52,349 nucleotides of DNA from Aurantimonas marianensis (GTDB lineage: Bacteria > Pseudomonadota > Alphaproteobacteria > Rhizobiales > Rhizobiaceae). The DNA is taken from assembly GCF_024195285.1 (NCBI RefSeq), contig NZ_JALHBS010000026.1:1-52349 (forward strand). Direction: 5' to 3'. Each line of letters starts with the position of its first letter. The stretch's first letter is position 1. Below, piece by piece: positions 8,525 through 17,817 of this stretch. Under the pieces are notes generated by a model, which was given only the letters and a program-made list of their open reading frames with translations, did not search any database and was not told the DNA's origin. The position numbers and the translations under genes were made by a program.

Positions 8525-9208
8525 GTGAAACGCTCGCGCGTCAACGAGATCATCCGCCAGGGCGACGACTTCATCCGCTCCTTCGGCTACGTCATGCCGC
8601 CCTTCGCCTATCTCTCGCCATCCGAGATGAAGGCCCGCCGAGACGACCTGTCGGCGATCGTCGAGCGTCGGCTCGGCTGGGACGTCACCGACTACGGCAA
8701 GGGCGATTACGACAGGCTCGGCCTGTTCCTGTTCACCGTGCGCAACGGCGCCCACGCCGACCTTCAGGCCGGACGCGGCATGCTCTATGCCGAAAAGATC
8801 ATGATCTCGCGGCACGACCAGATCTCGCCGATGCATCGCCACATCGTGAAGTCCGAGGACATCATCAATCGCGGCGGCGCGACGCTGGCGCTCGAACTCT
8901 TCGAGAGCGCGCCGGACGGGTCGGTCGACGAAGCCGCGGACGTGACTGTCGTTACCGACGGCATTACCCGCAAGCTGCCGGCCGGCGGCGTCCTCAAGCT
9001 GTCGCCGGGCGAGAGCGTGACGCTGCTCCCCGGCAACTGGCACGCCTTCTGGGGCGAGGGCGGCGACGTTCTGATCGGCGAGGTTTCGACCGTCAATGAC
9101 GACCTCACCGACAACATCTTCCGCGAGCCGATCGGCCGTTTTTCCGAGATCGAAGAGGACGAGGACCCGCTGCATCTGCTGGTTTCGGACTATGACAAGT
9201 GGCTGTAG
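8525..9208 (+). CDS. D-lyxose/D-mannose isomerase family cupin
   Basis: This 227-residue cupin matches the D-lyxose ketol-isomerase family, metal enzymes that interconvert D-lyxose and D-xylulose or D-mannose and D-fructose. Metal ligands expected for the family are visible in PMHRHIVKSEDI (His pair and Glu, residues about 99-108) and in GNWHAFWGE near residue 172. The start is a GTG at 8525, 28 bases after the glycerate kinase stop and preceded by GAGGCC. No in-frame ATG lies close by. It is probably co-transcribed with the kinase. The actual sugar is unknown. Confidence 0.8.
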   Translation: MKRSRVNEIIRQGDDFIRSFGYVMPPFAYLSPSEMKARRDDLSAIVERRLGWDVTDYGKGDYDRLGLFLFTVRNGAHADLQAGRGMLYAEKIMISRHDQISPMHRHIVKSEDIINRGGATLALELFESAPDGSVDEAADVTVVTDGITRKLPAGGVLKLSPGESVTLLPGNWHAFWGEGGDVLIGEVSTVNDDLTDNIFREPIGRFSEIEEDEDPLHLLVSDYDKWL

Positions 9209-9372
9209 CCGGGCGATAGGCAGCGATCGCCTGAGCGATTCTGTGGACATGATGCCGCGTGCCCGACTCCGGAGCGCGGCCGCGTGTTATGGATGACGCC
9301 CTGCCGGTTCTCGCTCCCGAGTCGCCCGGCGCGGCACCTCGACGACCACCCCCTGCGGCGAAAAGACTGTTC

Positions 9373-10923
9373 ATGACGATTGCCGTCGATCTCGGCACGA
9401 CCCAAACCGGCGAACCGGCGGAGCTCGATCTGGAGGAGCTCCTGTCGACGCGCCTGCTGGTGCAGGGCAATTCCGGCTCGGGCAAGTCGCACCTGTTGCG
9501 CCGTCTTCTGGAACGCAGCGCCGACTGGGTGCAGCAGGCGATCATCGATCCGGAGGGCGATTTCGTCTCGCTGGCCGAGCGCTACGGCCATGTCGTCGTC
9601 GACGCCAACCGCACGCCGGCTGAGCTGACGCGGATCGCGCGACGCATCCGGGAGCATCGCGCCTCGGTGGTGCTCGATCTGGAAGGACTCGACGCGGAGG
9701 TGCAGATGATGTGCTCGGCCGCCTTCCTGAACGGGTTGTTCGACGCCGACCGCGCCCATTGGTATCCGATGCTGATCGCTGTCGACGAGGCGCATCTGTT
9801 CGCCCCGGCGATGGCCGGCGAACACTCCGAGGAAGCGCGGCGGGCCTCGCTCGGCGCGATGACGAACCTGATGTGCCGGGGGCGCAAGCGCGGCCTTGCC
9901 GGCGTCATCGCCACCCAGCGCCTCGCCAAGCTCGCCAAGAACGTCGCGGCGGAAGCCTCGAACTTCCTGATGGGCCGCACCTTCCTCGACATCGACATGG
10001 CCCGCGCCGCCGATTTGCTTGGCATGGACCGGCGGGCGGCCGAGCGGTTCCGCGATCTGGAAACCGGCAATTTCGTCGCCCTCGGGCCGGCGCTGTCGCG
10101 GCGTCCGGTGCCGATCAAGATCGGTTCGGTCGAGACGGCGGGGCGCAGCGGCCGGCCGTCCTTGATGCCGTTGCCGGAAACGCCGCGCGAGGCGATGGAG
10201 GATCTGATCTTCACCGTCAGCGAAGAGGACCGGGCGGCCGAGCGCCAGCGTCCGCAGCGCACGTTTGCCAGCGCGTCGCAGCGTCCCGAGGCGGCGAACG
10301 CGCCGATCGCGACCCGCGAACTTCTGGAACGCGTCGCCGCCGCACCGTCGTTGTGCGAGCCGGTCGATGACGATCCGCGCACGGCCGAGGAGCGGGCGGC
10401 AGCGGTCGACGCGATCTTCGCAGAAATGCTCGACGACCCCGACGCCGCCTTCCGGCCGGTGCCAGTGCTCTACCAGGATTTTCTCACCCATTGCCGGCTG
10501 AAGCGGCTGCGCGGCGCCGAAACCGACATGGCGGCGTTCCGGCGCCGGCTGTCGCTGGCCCGGGCCGGCGTCTCCGTCGAGACCGAGGACGAGGCCTGGC
10601 AGGCGGTGGTCGGGCGCGCCGCGGACCTGCCGGAAGAGATGCAGGGCGTCTACATGATGCTCGCCCGCGCCGCCCGCGACGGCGCGGAGTGTCCCTCGGA
10701 CGAGGCGCTGGCCCGCGCCTATGGCAGCCATTCGCCGTCGCGCGGCCGGTTCCTCCTGAGCTTCATGGACGAACGCGGCCTGATCACCGCCGACGCCGAT
10801 TTTCGCGGCAACCGGGTGGTGACCATCGCCGGCACCGACTGGCGCACCTGCCTGCCGGAGGTCAAGCTCGACGCGCTGGACGAGGCGCGGGCGCGGCGGG
10901 CGGCGCGGCTGGCGCGAAGCTGA
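9373..10923 (+). CDS. HerA-like (DUF87) ATP-binding protein
   Basis: This is a P-loop ATPase of the HerA/FtsK-like superfamily, about 516 residues. It has a Walker A GNSGSGKSH, an IIDPEGDF segment typical of HerA ATPases, a Walker B LIAVDEAHLFAP and the GRKRGLAGVIATQR sensor-type region. The C-terminal third looks like a winged-helix end (ERGLITADADFRGNRVVTI). Earlier in-frame starts at 9259 (GTG) and 9289 (ATG) add only a Pro/Ala-rich leader. ATG 9373 begins the conserved MTIAVDLG part, but no strong ribosome-binding site settles it. No NurA-type nuclease or defence gene sits beside it, so its partner is unknown. Confidence 0.8.
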   Translation: MTIAVDLGTTQTGEPAELDLEELLSTRLLVQGNSGSGKSHLLRRLLERSADWVQQAIIDPEGDFVSLAERYGHVVVDANRTPAELTRIARRIREHRASVVLDLEGLDAEVQMMCSAAFLNGLFDADRAHWYPMLIAVDEAHLFAPAMAGEHSEEARRASLGAMTNLMCRGRKRGLAGVIATQRLAKLAKNVAAEASNFLMGRTFLDIDMARAADLLGMDRRAAERFRDLETGNFVALGPALSRRPVPIKIGSVETAGRSGRPSLMPLPETPREAMEDLIFTVSEEDRAAERQRPQRTFASASQRPEAANAPIATRELLERVAAAPSLCEPVDDDPRTAEERAAAVDAIFAEMLDDPDAAFRPVPVLYQDFLTHCRLKRLRGAETDMAAFRRRLSLARAGVSVETEDEAWQAVVGRAADLPEEMQGVYMMLARAARDGAECPSDEALARAYGSHSPSRGRFLLSFMDERGLITADADFRGNRVVTIAGTDWRTCLPEVKLDALDEARARRAARLARS

Positions 10924-11024
10924 CGGGTTGCCGCTCGGTGGACGCCGGCCGCAACGAAATGCCAATATCGGGCGCGGCGACCGCATTGATCGCGGCAACC
11001 GCCACTGACAGGACATAGGCAGAC

Positions 11025-12077
11025 GTGGCAGAGCAACCGGGCGCTGCGCCTTCGCGGGACATCGAGGGGCGCAAGAGCGATCATCTGGACATCGTGCTCG
11101 CCCCCGCGCTCGCGGCGCGGCGGGCGCCGAACGGCTTCGACCGCATCGTCTTCGAGCATGTGGCGCTGCCCGAGATATCTCTCCCCGAGATCGACCTGTC
11201 GACCGATTTCCTCGGCCGCCGGCTGAAGGCGCCGCTGCTGATCAGCTCGATGACCGGCGGACCGGCACGCTCGGCCCGGATCAACGCCTATCTCGCCGAG
11301 GCGGCCGAAACGCTTGGCATCGCCTTTGCCGTCGGCTCGCAGCGCATCGCGCTCGAGGGGCGCGGCTCGGGCGGTCTCGACCGGTCGCTGCGCGTCCTGG
11401 CCCCGAACATTCCGATTCTCGGCAATATCGGCGCGGCGCAGCTGGCGCTCGGATATGGTCCCGACGAGGCGCGCCGGGCGGTCGAGATGATCGACGCCGA
11501 CGCGCTGATCGTCCATCTCAATCCATTGCAGGAAGCGGTGCAGGCCGGCGGCGACACCGACTGGCGCGGCGTTCTAGCCGCGATCGAGGGGCTGGCGCGG
11601 GCGCTGACGGTGCCGGTCGTGGTCAAGGAAGTCGGCGCCGGGATTTCCGGCCGGCTGGCGCGGCGGCTGGTCGATGCCGGCGTCCATGCGATCGACGTCG
11701 CCGGCGCGGGCGGGACGAGCTGGGCCGCCGTCGAGGCGGAACGGGCGATGGATGCCGCAACGCGCGAAACCGCGCTGGTGTTTTCCGACTGGGGCATTGC
11801 GACACCGCGCGCGATTGCCGACGTGCGCGCCGCCTGCCCGGATACGCTGGTGATCGGCTCGGGCGGGGTGCGCAACGGGCTCGACGCGGCGAAAGCGATC
11901 CGGCTCGGCGCCGATCTCGCCGGCCAGGCAGCGGCCTCGCTGGTGAGCGCCGAGCACTCGGCCGAGGCGGTCGTCGCGCATTTTTCCGAAGTGATCCGGC
12001 AGCTGCGCATCGCCTGTTTCTCCACCGGCTCGGCCGACCGCGCCGCGCTGCGGGAAGCGGCGCTGCTGGAAGGGTGA
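11025..12077 (+). CDS. fni: Type 2 isopentenyl-diphosphate delta-isomerase
   Basis: This FMN- and NADPH-dependent enzyme interconverts isopentenyl and dimethylallyl diphosphate. The 350-residue protein begins with the RKSDHLDI motif near residue 12. It continues with [18 protein letters not shown] near residue 165, the [10 protein letters not shown] strand with a substrate-binding Lys, and [16 protein letters not shown] for phosphate binding. The start is a GTG at 11025. It may supply building blocks for carotenoids, quinone tails and hopanoids. The ispE and polyprenyl synthase genes of the same pathway lie far to the right in this window. Confidence 0.95.
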   Translation: MAEQPGAAPSRDIEGRKSDHLDIVLAPALAARRAPNGFDRIVFEHVALPEISLPEIDLSTDFLGRRLKAPLLISSMTGGPARSARINAYLAEAAETLGIAFAVGSQRIALEGRGSGGLDRSLRVLAPNIPILGNIGAAQLALGYGPDEARRAVEMIDADALIVHLNPLQEAVQAGGDTDWRGVLAAIEGLARALTVPVVVKEVGAGISGRLARRLVDAGVHAIDVAGAGGTSWAAVEAERAMDAATRETALVFSDWGIATPRAIADVRAACPDTLVIGSGGVRNGLDAAKAIRLGADLAGQAAASLVSAEHSAEAVVAHFSEVIRQLRIACFSTGSADRAALREAALLEG

Positions 12078-12637
12078 GGGGCTTTTCCCCATGCGACAGC
12101 GCCTCCGCGCCCGCTCGGGCCGGAGAGTTGGATATTCTGTCCCGCCCTTACGAGCGGCGGGACGCCGGAGGCGAACCCTCCGACTGTTTTACGTCATACG
12201 GTTCGCCTCCGGCATCCCGCGCGGTATCTGAGCAACCCTTCGACACGCAAACCCCGCCTTTCTCATGGGCTTGCGCGCGCTGCCGGATCTTCACGCCCCT
12301 GGCGGGGGCGTTCAAGTGGACCCAGACCACGGACCCCTCATCAGTGGGGGACGGTCCGGCGGGAGCAAAGGGCCGTCCGGGCCGGCGCTTCTCCGGAAGA
12401 AGCCCCGTCGCGGACACCGCACCGCCAGGGATGTCTCCCCTTGGCCCAACGAACGATCCCGGTGATCATTCGCGCCCGTTCCGTGGGCCGGCGGTGAGGG
12501 CAGTATGCGGGAGGCGGAAAGGGTGGGGAGAAATTTTTTTGGTGTGATAGCGGTTCGGAGAAAAAGACATGTGAGGAAGCTTGCGTCCGTGAACGATCCG
12601 CGTTGCGATCTTCGGCGACCGTCTATTAACTGAGACC
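12078..12637. other. Hairpin-rich non-coding stretch between fni and the restriction-modification gene
   Basis: This 560-base stretch holds no ORF with convincing codon use. It contains several inverted repeats: a long stem at 12157-12220, a 7-base pair at 12292-12298/12305-12311, and a 6-base pair at 12349-12354/12373-12378. A run of seven T lies at 12534-12540. It may be a dispersed repeat, a structured RNA or decayed DNA at the edge of an acquired segment. Confidence 0.5.
12157..12220. repeat. Long imperfect inverted repeat (21-base arms, 22-base loop)
   Basis: Left arm 12157-12177 and right arm 12200-12220 are complementary at 20 of 21 positions. The core reads GCCGGAGGCGAACC on the left and GGTTCGCCTCCGGC on the right. 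No T-run follows on either strand, so it is not a standard intrinsic terminator. It resembles a REP- or palindrome-type element. Confidence 0.7.
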
Positions 12638-15600
12638 ATGAATCTCTTCATGGCAGCAGGCATGGATATTCCCTCTTCGGGAAAAGCTGGAACACGGGTT
12701 CCCGCGCCCTTGCCGCATATCCCGTTGTTTGCCGAAAAGGTCGTTCAAGCGGCTCTGGCGACCAAGGCCACCGCGCCGACGGACGAACAGATCGCGCTGG
12801 CTCGCGATTACGCCAAGCGCGCCGGCAACGCGAAGTTCCGAGCGCAAAAGGAAACCCAGGTTCGCAACGTCTTCTTCGACGAAGTGCTAACCGGACTGCT
12901 GGGCTACAAGGGGTTTTCCGCCGAGGCGGAGTACAGCCTCGCCTTCGAGCGCATGCTCCGGCGCAAACCGGTCGACGTGGCGCTGGGGCGGTTCTTTCCC
13001 GATGGCGACGGCGATCATGTTCTCGCCCCCTTCGAAATGAAGGGGCCGGATACGCTGGACCTTGACAAGATCATGCCGGGCCGGGGTATCAGCCCGGTCC
13101 AGCAAGCCTGGGACTACGCCGCCGACGCGCCCGGCGCCAAATGGGTGCTCGTGTCCAACTGTCTGGAGATCAGGCTCTACCGATTCGGGCGCGGACGCGA
13201 AGCCTTCGAGCGGTTCGACCTATCCCGCCTCAACGAGCCGTCCCAACTCGAACGCCTGCTTTTGATGCTCGAAGCGCGGCGTTTGATCGGCGGCGATACC
13301 GAGGCGCTGCTACGCGCTTCCGACGACGCGCTGAAGGACGTCACCGATCAACTCTATGTCGACTTCCGGGACTTGCGCGGCCGGCTCGTGGCGTTTCTGA
13401 CGGATTCCGCCGACGGTCCGAAACTCGTTCGGCAAAAGGCGATCGAGACGGCACAGAAGCTGCTGGACCGGGTGATCTTCATCGCTTTCGCCTGTGGCAA
13501 CAGGATGTTGCCGCAACATATCTTCACAACGGCCATCGAGCAGCAGAACCATTTCGACCCGAAACCGGTCTGGCAAAATGTCCGCCGTCTGTTCCGCTGG
13601 ATCGACAAGGGCAACGCCACCAGCAATCCCGCCCTCCACGTCTGGCCGTACAATGGCGGTCTGTTCGCCGAGGACGCGGTTGCCGACCATGTCGTGTTGC
13701 CGGACCATCTGGCCGAGGACGTCGCGGGCCTGACCAGATGGGATTACGGCAAGGAAGTCTCGGTCAATGTTCTCGGGCATATCTTCGAGCAGTCGATCGG
13801 CGACATTGAAAAGCTGCGCGAGGGCGAGCCGATCGCGGTGTCCCAGCGCAAGCGCGAAGGCGTCGTCTACACCCCCGATCACGTGACGCGGTTCCTCGTC
13901 GAGCGCACCATCAGCGAAACACTTGCCGAACGCTTCGCGGACCTTCTGGAAACGCACACGGGGACCCGCGGCCTTCCCGAAAGCGGCGAAGGGCCGTGGC
14001 CGGGCGAGGCGGCGGAGCGCCCGTTCTGGCAGGATTACCTCGCGACGCTGCGCGATCTGACGATCGTCGACCCGGCCTGCGGGTCCGGTGCTTTCCTCGT
14101 CGCGGCCTTCGACGCGCTGGCGGCCGAATACCGCCGGGTGACGGAGCGCCTCGCCGATCTCGGCGAGGAGCAGGAATTCGACAGCTTCGACGAAATCCTG
14201 TCGAAGAATCTGTACGGCGTCGATCTGAACGTCGAATCGGCTGAGATCACCCGGTTGGCATTGTGGCTGAAAACGGCGCGGCAAAACCACCGGCTGGCCA
14301 AACTCGACCACACGATCCGCGCCGGCAACAGCCTGATCGACGACGCCACAGCGGCGGACCGGCCGTTCGATTGGCAAACGGCGTTTCCGGAGGTGTTCGA
14401 CCGCGGCGGGTTCGACATCGTCATCGGCAACCCACCCTATGTGCGGATGGAGCATCTCAAAGCCGTCAAGCCGTGGCTGGCCGAGCATTACACGGTGGCT
14501 GACGAGCGCACGGACCTTTCCGCATATTTCTTCGAGAAGGGCGTGCGGCTGCTCAAGACCGGCGGCCGGCTCGGCTACATTTCCACATCGAGCTTCTTTC
14601 GTGCCGGATACGGCGAGAGACTGCGGCTGCTGCTCGGCGAATATACCGATCTGGAAACGGTGGTCGATTTCGGCGACGCCCAGATCTTCGAGGGCGTCAC
14701 CACCTATCCGGCCATCCTGACAATGCGGAAGAAGGCCGAGGTCGGCCCGCCTCAGGGCGAGCTTCGTTTTCTGAACATCGCCGGCACCGCGCCGGGCGAT
14801 CTCGGCACCGCCTTCGCCGAGGGAGCCATGCCGATGCCGCGCGCCCGGCTCACCGGTGGCTCGTGGCAATTCGAGGATGATTCACTGGCGGCGCTGCGCG
14901 ACAAGATCGTCGCCGGCCGCAAGACGCTGGGCGAGGTCTATGGCGCGCCTATGCGCGGTATTGTGACCGGTCTCAACGAGGCCTTCGTCATCGATACGGA
15001 GACCCGCGACCGGCTGGTCGCCGCCGACGCGAATCGGCGGAACTGCTGAAGCCGTTCCTGAAGGGCGAGAACATCAAGCGCTGGCGGGTCGAGCCGGAAG
15101 GGCTGTGGTTGATCAACACGCCGCGCGGCAAGGTGGATATCGATGCCTATCCGGCGGTGCGCGACTGGCTGCTGCCGTTCAATGATCGACTGGAGGCGCG
15201 CGCGACGCAACAGGAATGGTGGGAGCTCCAGCAAGCGCAGCTGGCGTATCAGCCGAAATTCGAGGGGCGGAAGATTTCCTATCCGCACTTTCAAAACGAG
15301 AGGATGTTCACGGTCGAGGAAACTGGCGCATTCTCAAACGATAAGTCCTACTTCATTCCCGACGCCGACTATCTGCTCCTTGGCTTTTTAAATTCGACTC
15401 TGGCGTGGAGCTTTCTAACCTCAATATCACCGGCAGTGCGGAATGGTTGGCACGAATTGCGGGTTCAGTACGTGGAAAAGCTACCGATTGCCGACTTCGG
15501 AAAGCGATCAAAAGAACTCGCGGAGCACGCGTTGAACGCTTGCCGAACCGCTCGCTCCCGGTTCGCTAGTCAGAATACCTTTCATCACCGCCTGCTGACG

Positions 15601-15888
15601 GACCTCGCCACGCCGGGCACGAAGCTCTCGCGCAAGCTGGAGAATTTCCACGAGCTGGACTTTTCGGCCTTCCGCGCCGCGGTGAAGCGGGCGCTGAAGG
15701 CCGAGATCGTGCCGAGGGAGCGCGGCGACTGGGAGGCGCTGCACGCCGAGGCGTCGGCCGAAATCCAGCGGCTCTCAGCCGAGATCGCGGCGGCCGAGCG
15801 GGAGATCGACCGGCTGGTCTATCAGGCCTTCGACCTGACGGCCGAGGAGATCGCGCTGCTAGAAAAATCGCTGGAAAGACAGGTCTGA
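12638..15888 (+). pseudogene. Type IIG restriction-modification enzyme (Eco57I-like), frameshifted
   Basis: The first frame (12638-15049, 803 residues) ends abruptly. The second frame is clearly homologous continuation from about 15034 to 15888 (reading SAELLKPFLKGENIKRW onward), shifted by one base near 15029-15035. Together they would give about 1083 residues, normal for type IIG enzymes that cut DNA and methylate adenine. The N-terminal part has a PD-ExK-like pair (VDVALG near residue 112, FEMKG near 131). The methyltransferase has motif I DPACGSGAF near residue 478 and motif IV NPPY near 598. The C-terminal part resembles TaqI-C-type target recognition with a coiled coil. One lost base fits best. 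It could be a true mutation or a sequencing error. Nuclease and methylase motifs lie before the break, but most of the recognition domain lies after it. Confidence 0.85.
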
Positions 15889-15960
15889 CGCCGAAGATTA
15901 CCTCTCCTTCGATGATTTTATCAGGATCGAAATCGGACAGCTCGCCCATCCTACGCCCCC

Positions 15961-16125
15961 TTACCCCACCGCCAGAATCCCCTCGGCCGGGTAGAGCTTG
16001 CCGAGCAGCGGCAGGTGGACCGCGCCGCGCTTGATGAGAAAGTCCTTGAAGGCGGTTTCGGCCGGGGCGGCAATGCGCTCCTGCCGGCAGACCGCGTAGC
16101 ACTGCCGAGGGATCGGCATCCCACC
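15961..16125 (-). pseudogene. Relic of a LysR-family regulator 3' end (cbbR-like)
   Basis: On the minus strand this reads an in-frame tail ending KLYPAEGILAVG. It closely matches the last 50 or so residues of the intact cbbR product 600 bases away, which ends KLYPAEGLVAEG. The DNA is roughly 80% identical to 16736-16900 by eye, including 22 identical bases in a row near the end. Homology fades upstream of about 16125, and no helix-turn-helix part is present. It is a truncated second cbbR-type gene or an old partial duplication. In the remaining bases before it (15889-15960) a short minus-strand start (ATG at 15949) reads directly into the antisense of the restriction gene and has no recognisable product. 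Confidence 0.75.
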
Positions 16126-16194
16126 ATCGCGGAACGGGAACTCTGCTCGTGCGTTCCGATGCGCAGATACGCAAAAGAACCAAGGAGTATGACC

Positions 16195-16632
16195 GTGACC
16201 AACGGAATTTCGACTCTCGAAACACTCACCGATACCGCTGTAGACAGCGCTATCGGGTATGAGACAGCCGCCGAGAAGGCCAAGAATCCGGGCCTGAAGC
16301 AGACCTTGCGCGAGCAAGCGGCCAAACGCCGCGAGACCGTGCGCATGCTGAACGAGGAAATCCTTCGTCTGGGTGGCGACAGGCGCGAAAAGGGCAGCAC
16401 TATGGGTGCGGCGCACCGCGCCTTCACCAGCCTGTCGGACGCCTTCCAGGACAGCAACAAGGCGGCGGCGGAACGCGTGGAAGAAGGCGAGGACTACATC
16501 GAAAAGAAGTTCCGCGAGGCGCTCGAACGCGCCGATTTCACCCCCGAGACCCGGAGCGTGGTCCAACGCGCCCATGCCGAGATCAGCGCCGGCGAGCGGC
16601 TCGCCGACCGGCTGGAAAAGCAGTTCGACTGA
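16195..16632 (+). CDS. PA2169/DUF2383-type four-helix-bundle protein
   Basis: The protein has 145 residues, is all-helical and charged, and matches the PA2169 family of ferritin-like four-helix-bundle proteins often linked to stress. Helices are visible around ISTLETLTDTAVDSAIGYETAAEKA, the LKQTLREQAAKRRETVRML region, and the final ETRSVVQRAHAEISAGERLADRLEK. The AAGGAG site at 16182-16187 lies 7 bases before a GTG at 16195 but only 1 base before an ATG at 16189, so the GTG is preferred; family members also start MTN-type. It is flanked by the cbbR relic and the intact cbbR 3' end in direct orientation. Confidence 0.75.
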   Translation: MTNGISTLETLTDTAVDSAIGYETAAEKAKNPGLKQTLREQAAKRRETVRMLNEEILRLGGDRREKGSTMGAAHRAFTSLSDAFQDSNKAAAERVEEGEDYIEKKFREALERADFTPETRSVVQRAHAEISAGERLADRLEKQFD

Positions 16633-16649
16633 AAAAACTCCCCGAAAGC

Positions 16650-16688
16650 CGGGCTCTGGCGAGGGCTGATCGCCCTTGCCAGAGCCCG
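16650..16688. terminator. Bidirectional intrinsic terminator between the four-helix protein gene and cbbR
   Basis: A 17-base stem (16650-16666 with 16672-16688, one G-T type mismatch) around a 5-base loop sits between the two convergent genes. An A-run at 16632-16637 gives a T-run on the minus strand about 13 bases past the stem, so it would best terminate cbbR. Confidence 0.65.
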
Positions 16689-16735
16689 CAGGAGCGGCTT
16701 CCCGAAAGCGGGTCGGGCGCGTCGCTGACGCCTCC

Positions 16736-17686
16736 TCAGCCCTCGGCCACCAGCCCCTCGGCCGGGTAGAGCTTGTCCAGCAGCGGCAGATGGGCGGCGC
16801 CGCGCTTGATGAGAAACTCCCTGAAGGCGATCTCGGCCGGCGCCGGCATGCGCTCCTTGCGGCCGACCGCGTGCCATTGCCGGCGAATCGGCAGATGCGC
16901 CACGTCGAGGATGACCAGCCGCCCCATCTCCACCTCGAAGGCGATGGTGTGGGCCGAAATGAAGGCGATGCCGAGCCCGGCCATCACCGCCTGCTTGATG
17001 GTCTCGTTGGAGCCCATCTCGACGCTGACCTCGTCCAGCTCGCCCGGATGGCCGGCGAAGAATCCCTCCAGCGATGCACGGGTGCCGGAGCCCGGCTCGC
17101 GAATGATGATCGTCTCCTTCAAGAGCCGCGCCCGGTCGATGTCGTGGGCCTTGGCGAGCGGATGCCCGGGGGCCGCGATCATCACCAGCGGATGGTCGCC
17201 GAACACCATCGCGTCGACCGGAAACTCGATCGGCGGCCGCCCCATCAGCGCGATGTCGAGCTGATAGGATTTCAGATCCCGGATGATCTCCAGCCGGTTG
17301 CCGACGATCAGCTTGATCTCGATGGCGGGATATTCGCGCCGGAACGCGGCGATCAGGCGGGGCGCGAAATATTTCGCCGTCGACAGGACGCCGAGCCGGA
17401 TCGTGCCCGAACGCACCCCCTTGATCGCCAGGATCTCGTCGGACAGCGCCCTCAGCGTCGTTTCGATGGCGTTGGCCGCGTCGAGCACGGCCGCGCCGGC
17501 CACGGTCAGGCGCATGCCCTCGCGGGTGCGGTCGAACAATGCCAGACCGCAATCGTCTTCCAGCTGCTTTATCTGTAATGTCACCGCCGGCGCCGTCAGG
17601 CCGAGGAGACGCGAGGCGGCGGCGATCGTTCCGTGATGGTCGATCGCCTGAACCGATCGCAGCTGTCGCAATGTGAGGTTACGCAT
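16736..17686 (-). CDS. cbbR: LysR-type transcriptional regulator of the cbb operon
   Basis: This 316-residue LysR protein has the N-terminal winged helix (LRQLRSVQAIDHHGTIAAASRLLGLT) and a LysR substrate-binding domain. CbbR activates Calvin cycle genes in response to metabolites such as RuBP, ATP or NADPH. It is transcribed divergently from cbbF with 131 AT-richer bases in between, the standard arrangement. An in-frame extension upstream to 17791 would run across that promoter region, so ATG 17686 is chosen. The stop is at 16736, followed by the strong stem at 16650-16688. Confidence 0.95.
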   Translation of the reverse strand: MRNLTLRQLRSVQAIDHHGTIAAASRLLGLTAPAVTLQIKQLEDDCGLALFDRTREGMRLTVAGAAVLDAANAIETTLRALSDEILAIKGVRSGTIRLGVLSTAKYFAPRLIAAFRREYPAIEIKLIVGNRLEIIRDLKSYQLDIALMGRPPIEFPVDAMVFGDHPLVMIAAPGHPLAKAHDIDRARLLKETIIIREPGSGTRASLEGFFAGHPGELDEVSVEMGSNETIKQAVMAGLGIAFISAHTIAFEVEMGRLVILDVAHLPIRRQWHAVGRKERMPAPAEIAFREFLIKRGAAHLPLLDKLYPAEGLVAEG

Positions 17687-17704
17687 GACCGATCCATAGT
17701 TTAA

Positions 17705-17721
17705 TTTATCGATCGGGTAAA
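17705..17721. promoter_or_regulatory. Candidate CbbR operator between cbbR and cbbF
   Basis: The sequence TTTATCGATCGGGTAAA has TTTA/TAAA ends around a 9-base centre, a LysR-type (T-N11-A) dyad. It lies in an AT-rich patch of an otherwise GC-rich region, 19 bases before the cbbR start. A further TAAT/TTA-rich half-site pattern follows to about 17740. The role is inferred from position and symmetry. Confidence 0.5.
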
Positions 17722-17817
17722 GATAATGAATTTTACTTAGCGATGAGCGCCATCCAACATCCTTCCAACGACGGGTGAACGGAGCCGCCAAGCTTCGACG
17801 TCGCCCAGGAGAAAAAC

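Noticed and set aside
12148-12417. 89-codon minus-strand frame in the hairpin-rich gap
   Set aside because: It reads straight through the inverted repeats, has Pro/Arg-rich composition and no ribosome-binding site; treated as non-coding.
13310-14869. 519-codon minus-strand frame
   Set aside because: Antisense to the restriction-modification gene, with no recognisable domain.
12638-15888. Phase-variable switch in the restriction gene
   Set aside because: No homopolymer or tandem repeat is found at the frameshift; simple mutation or sequence error is more likely.
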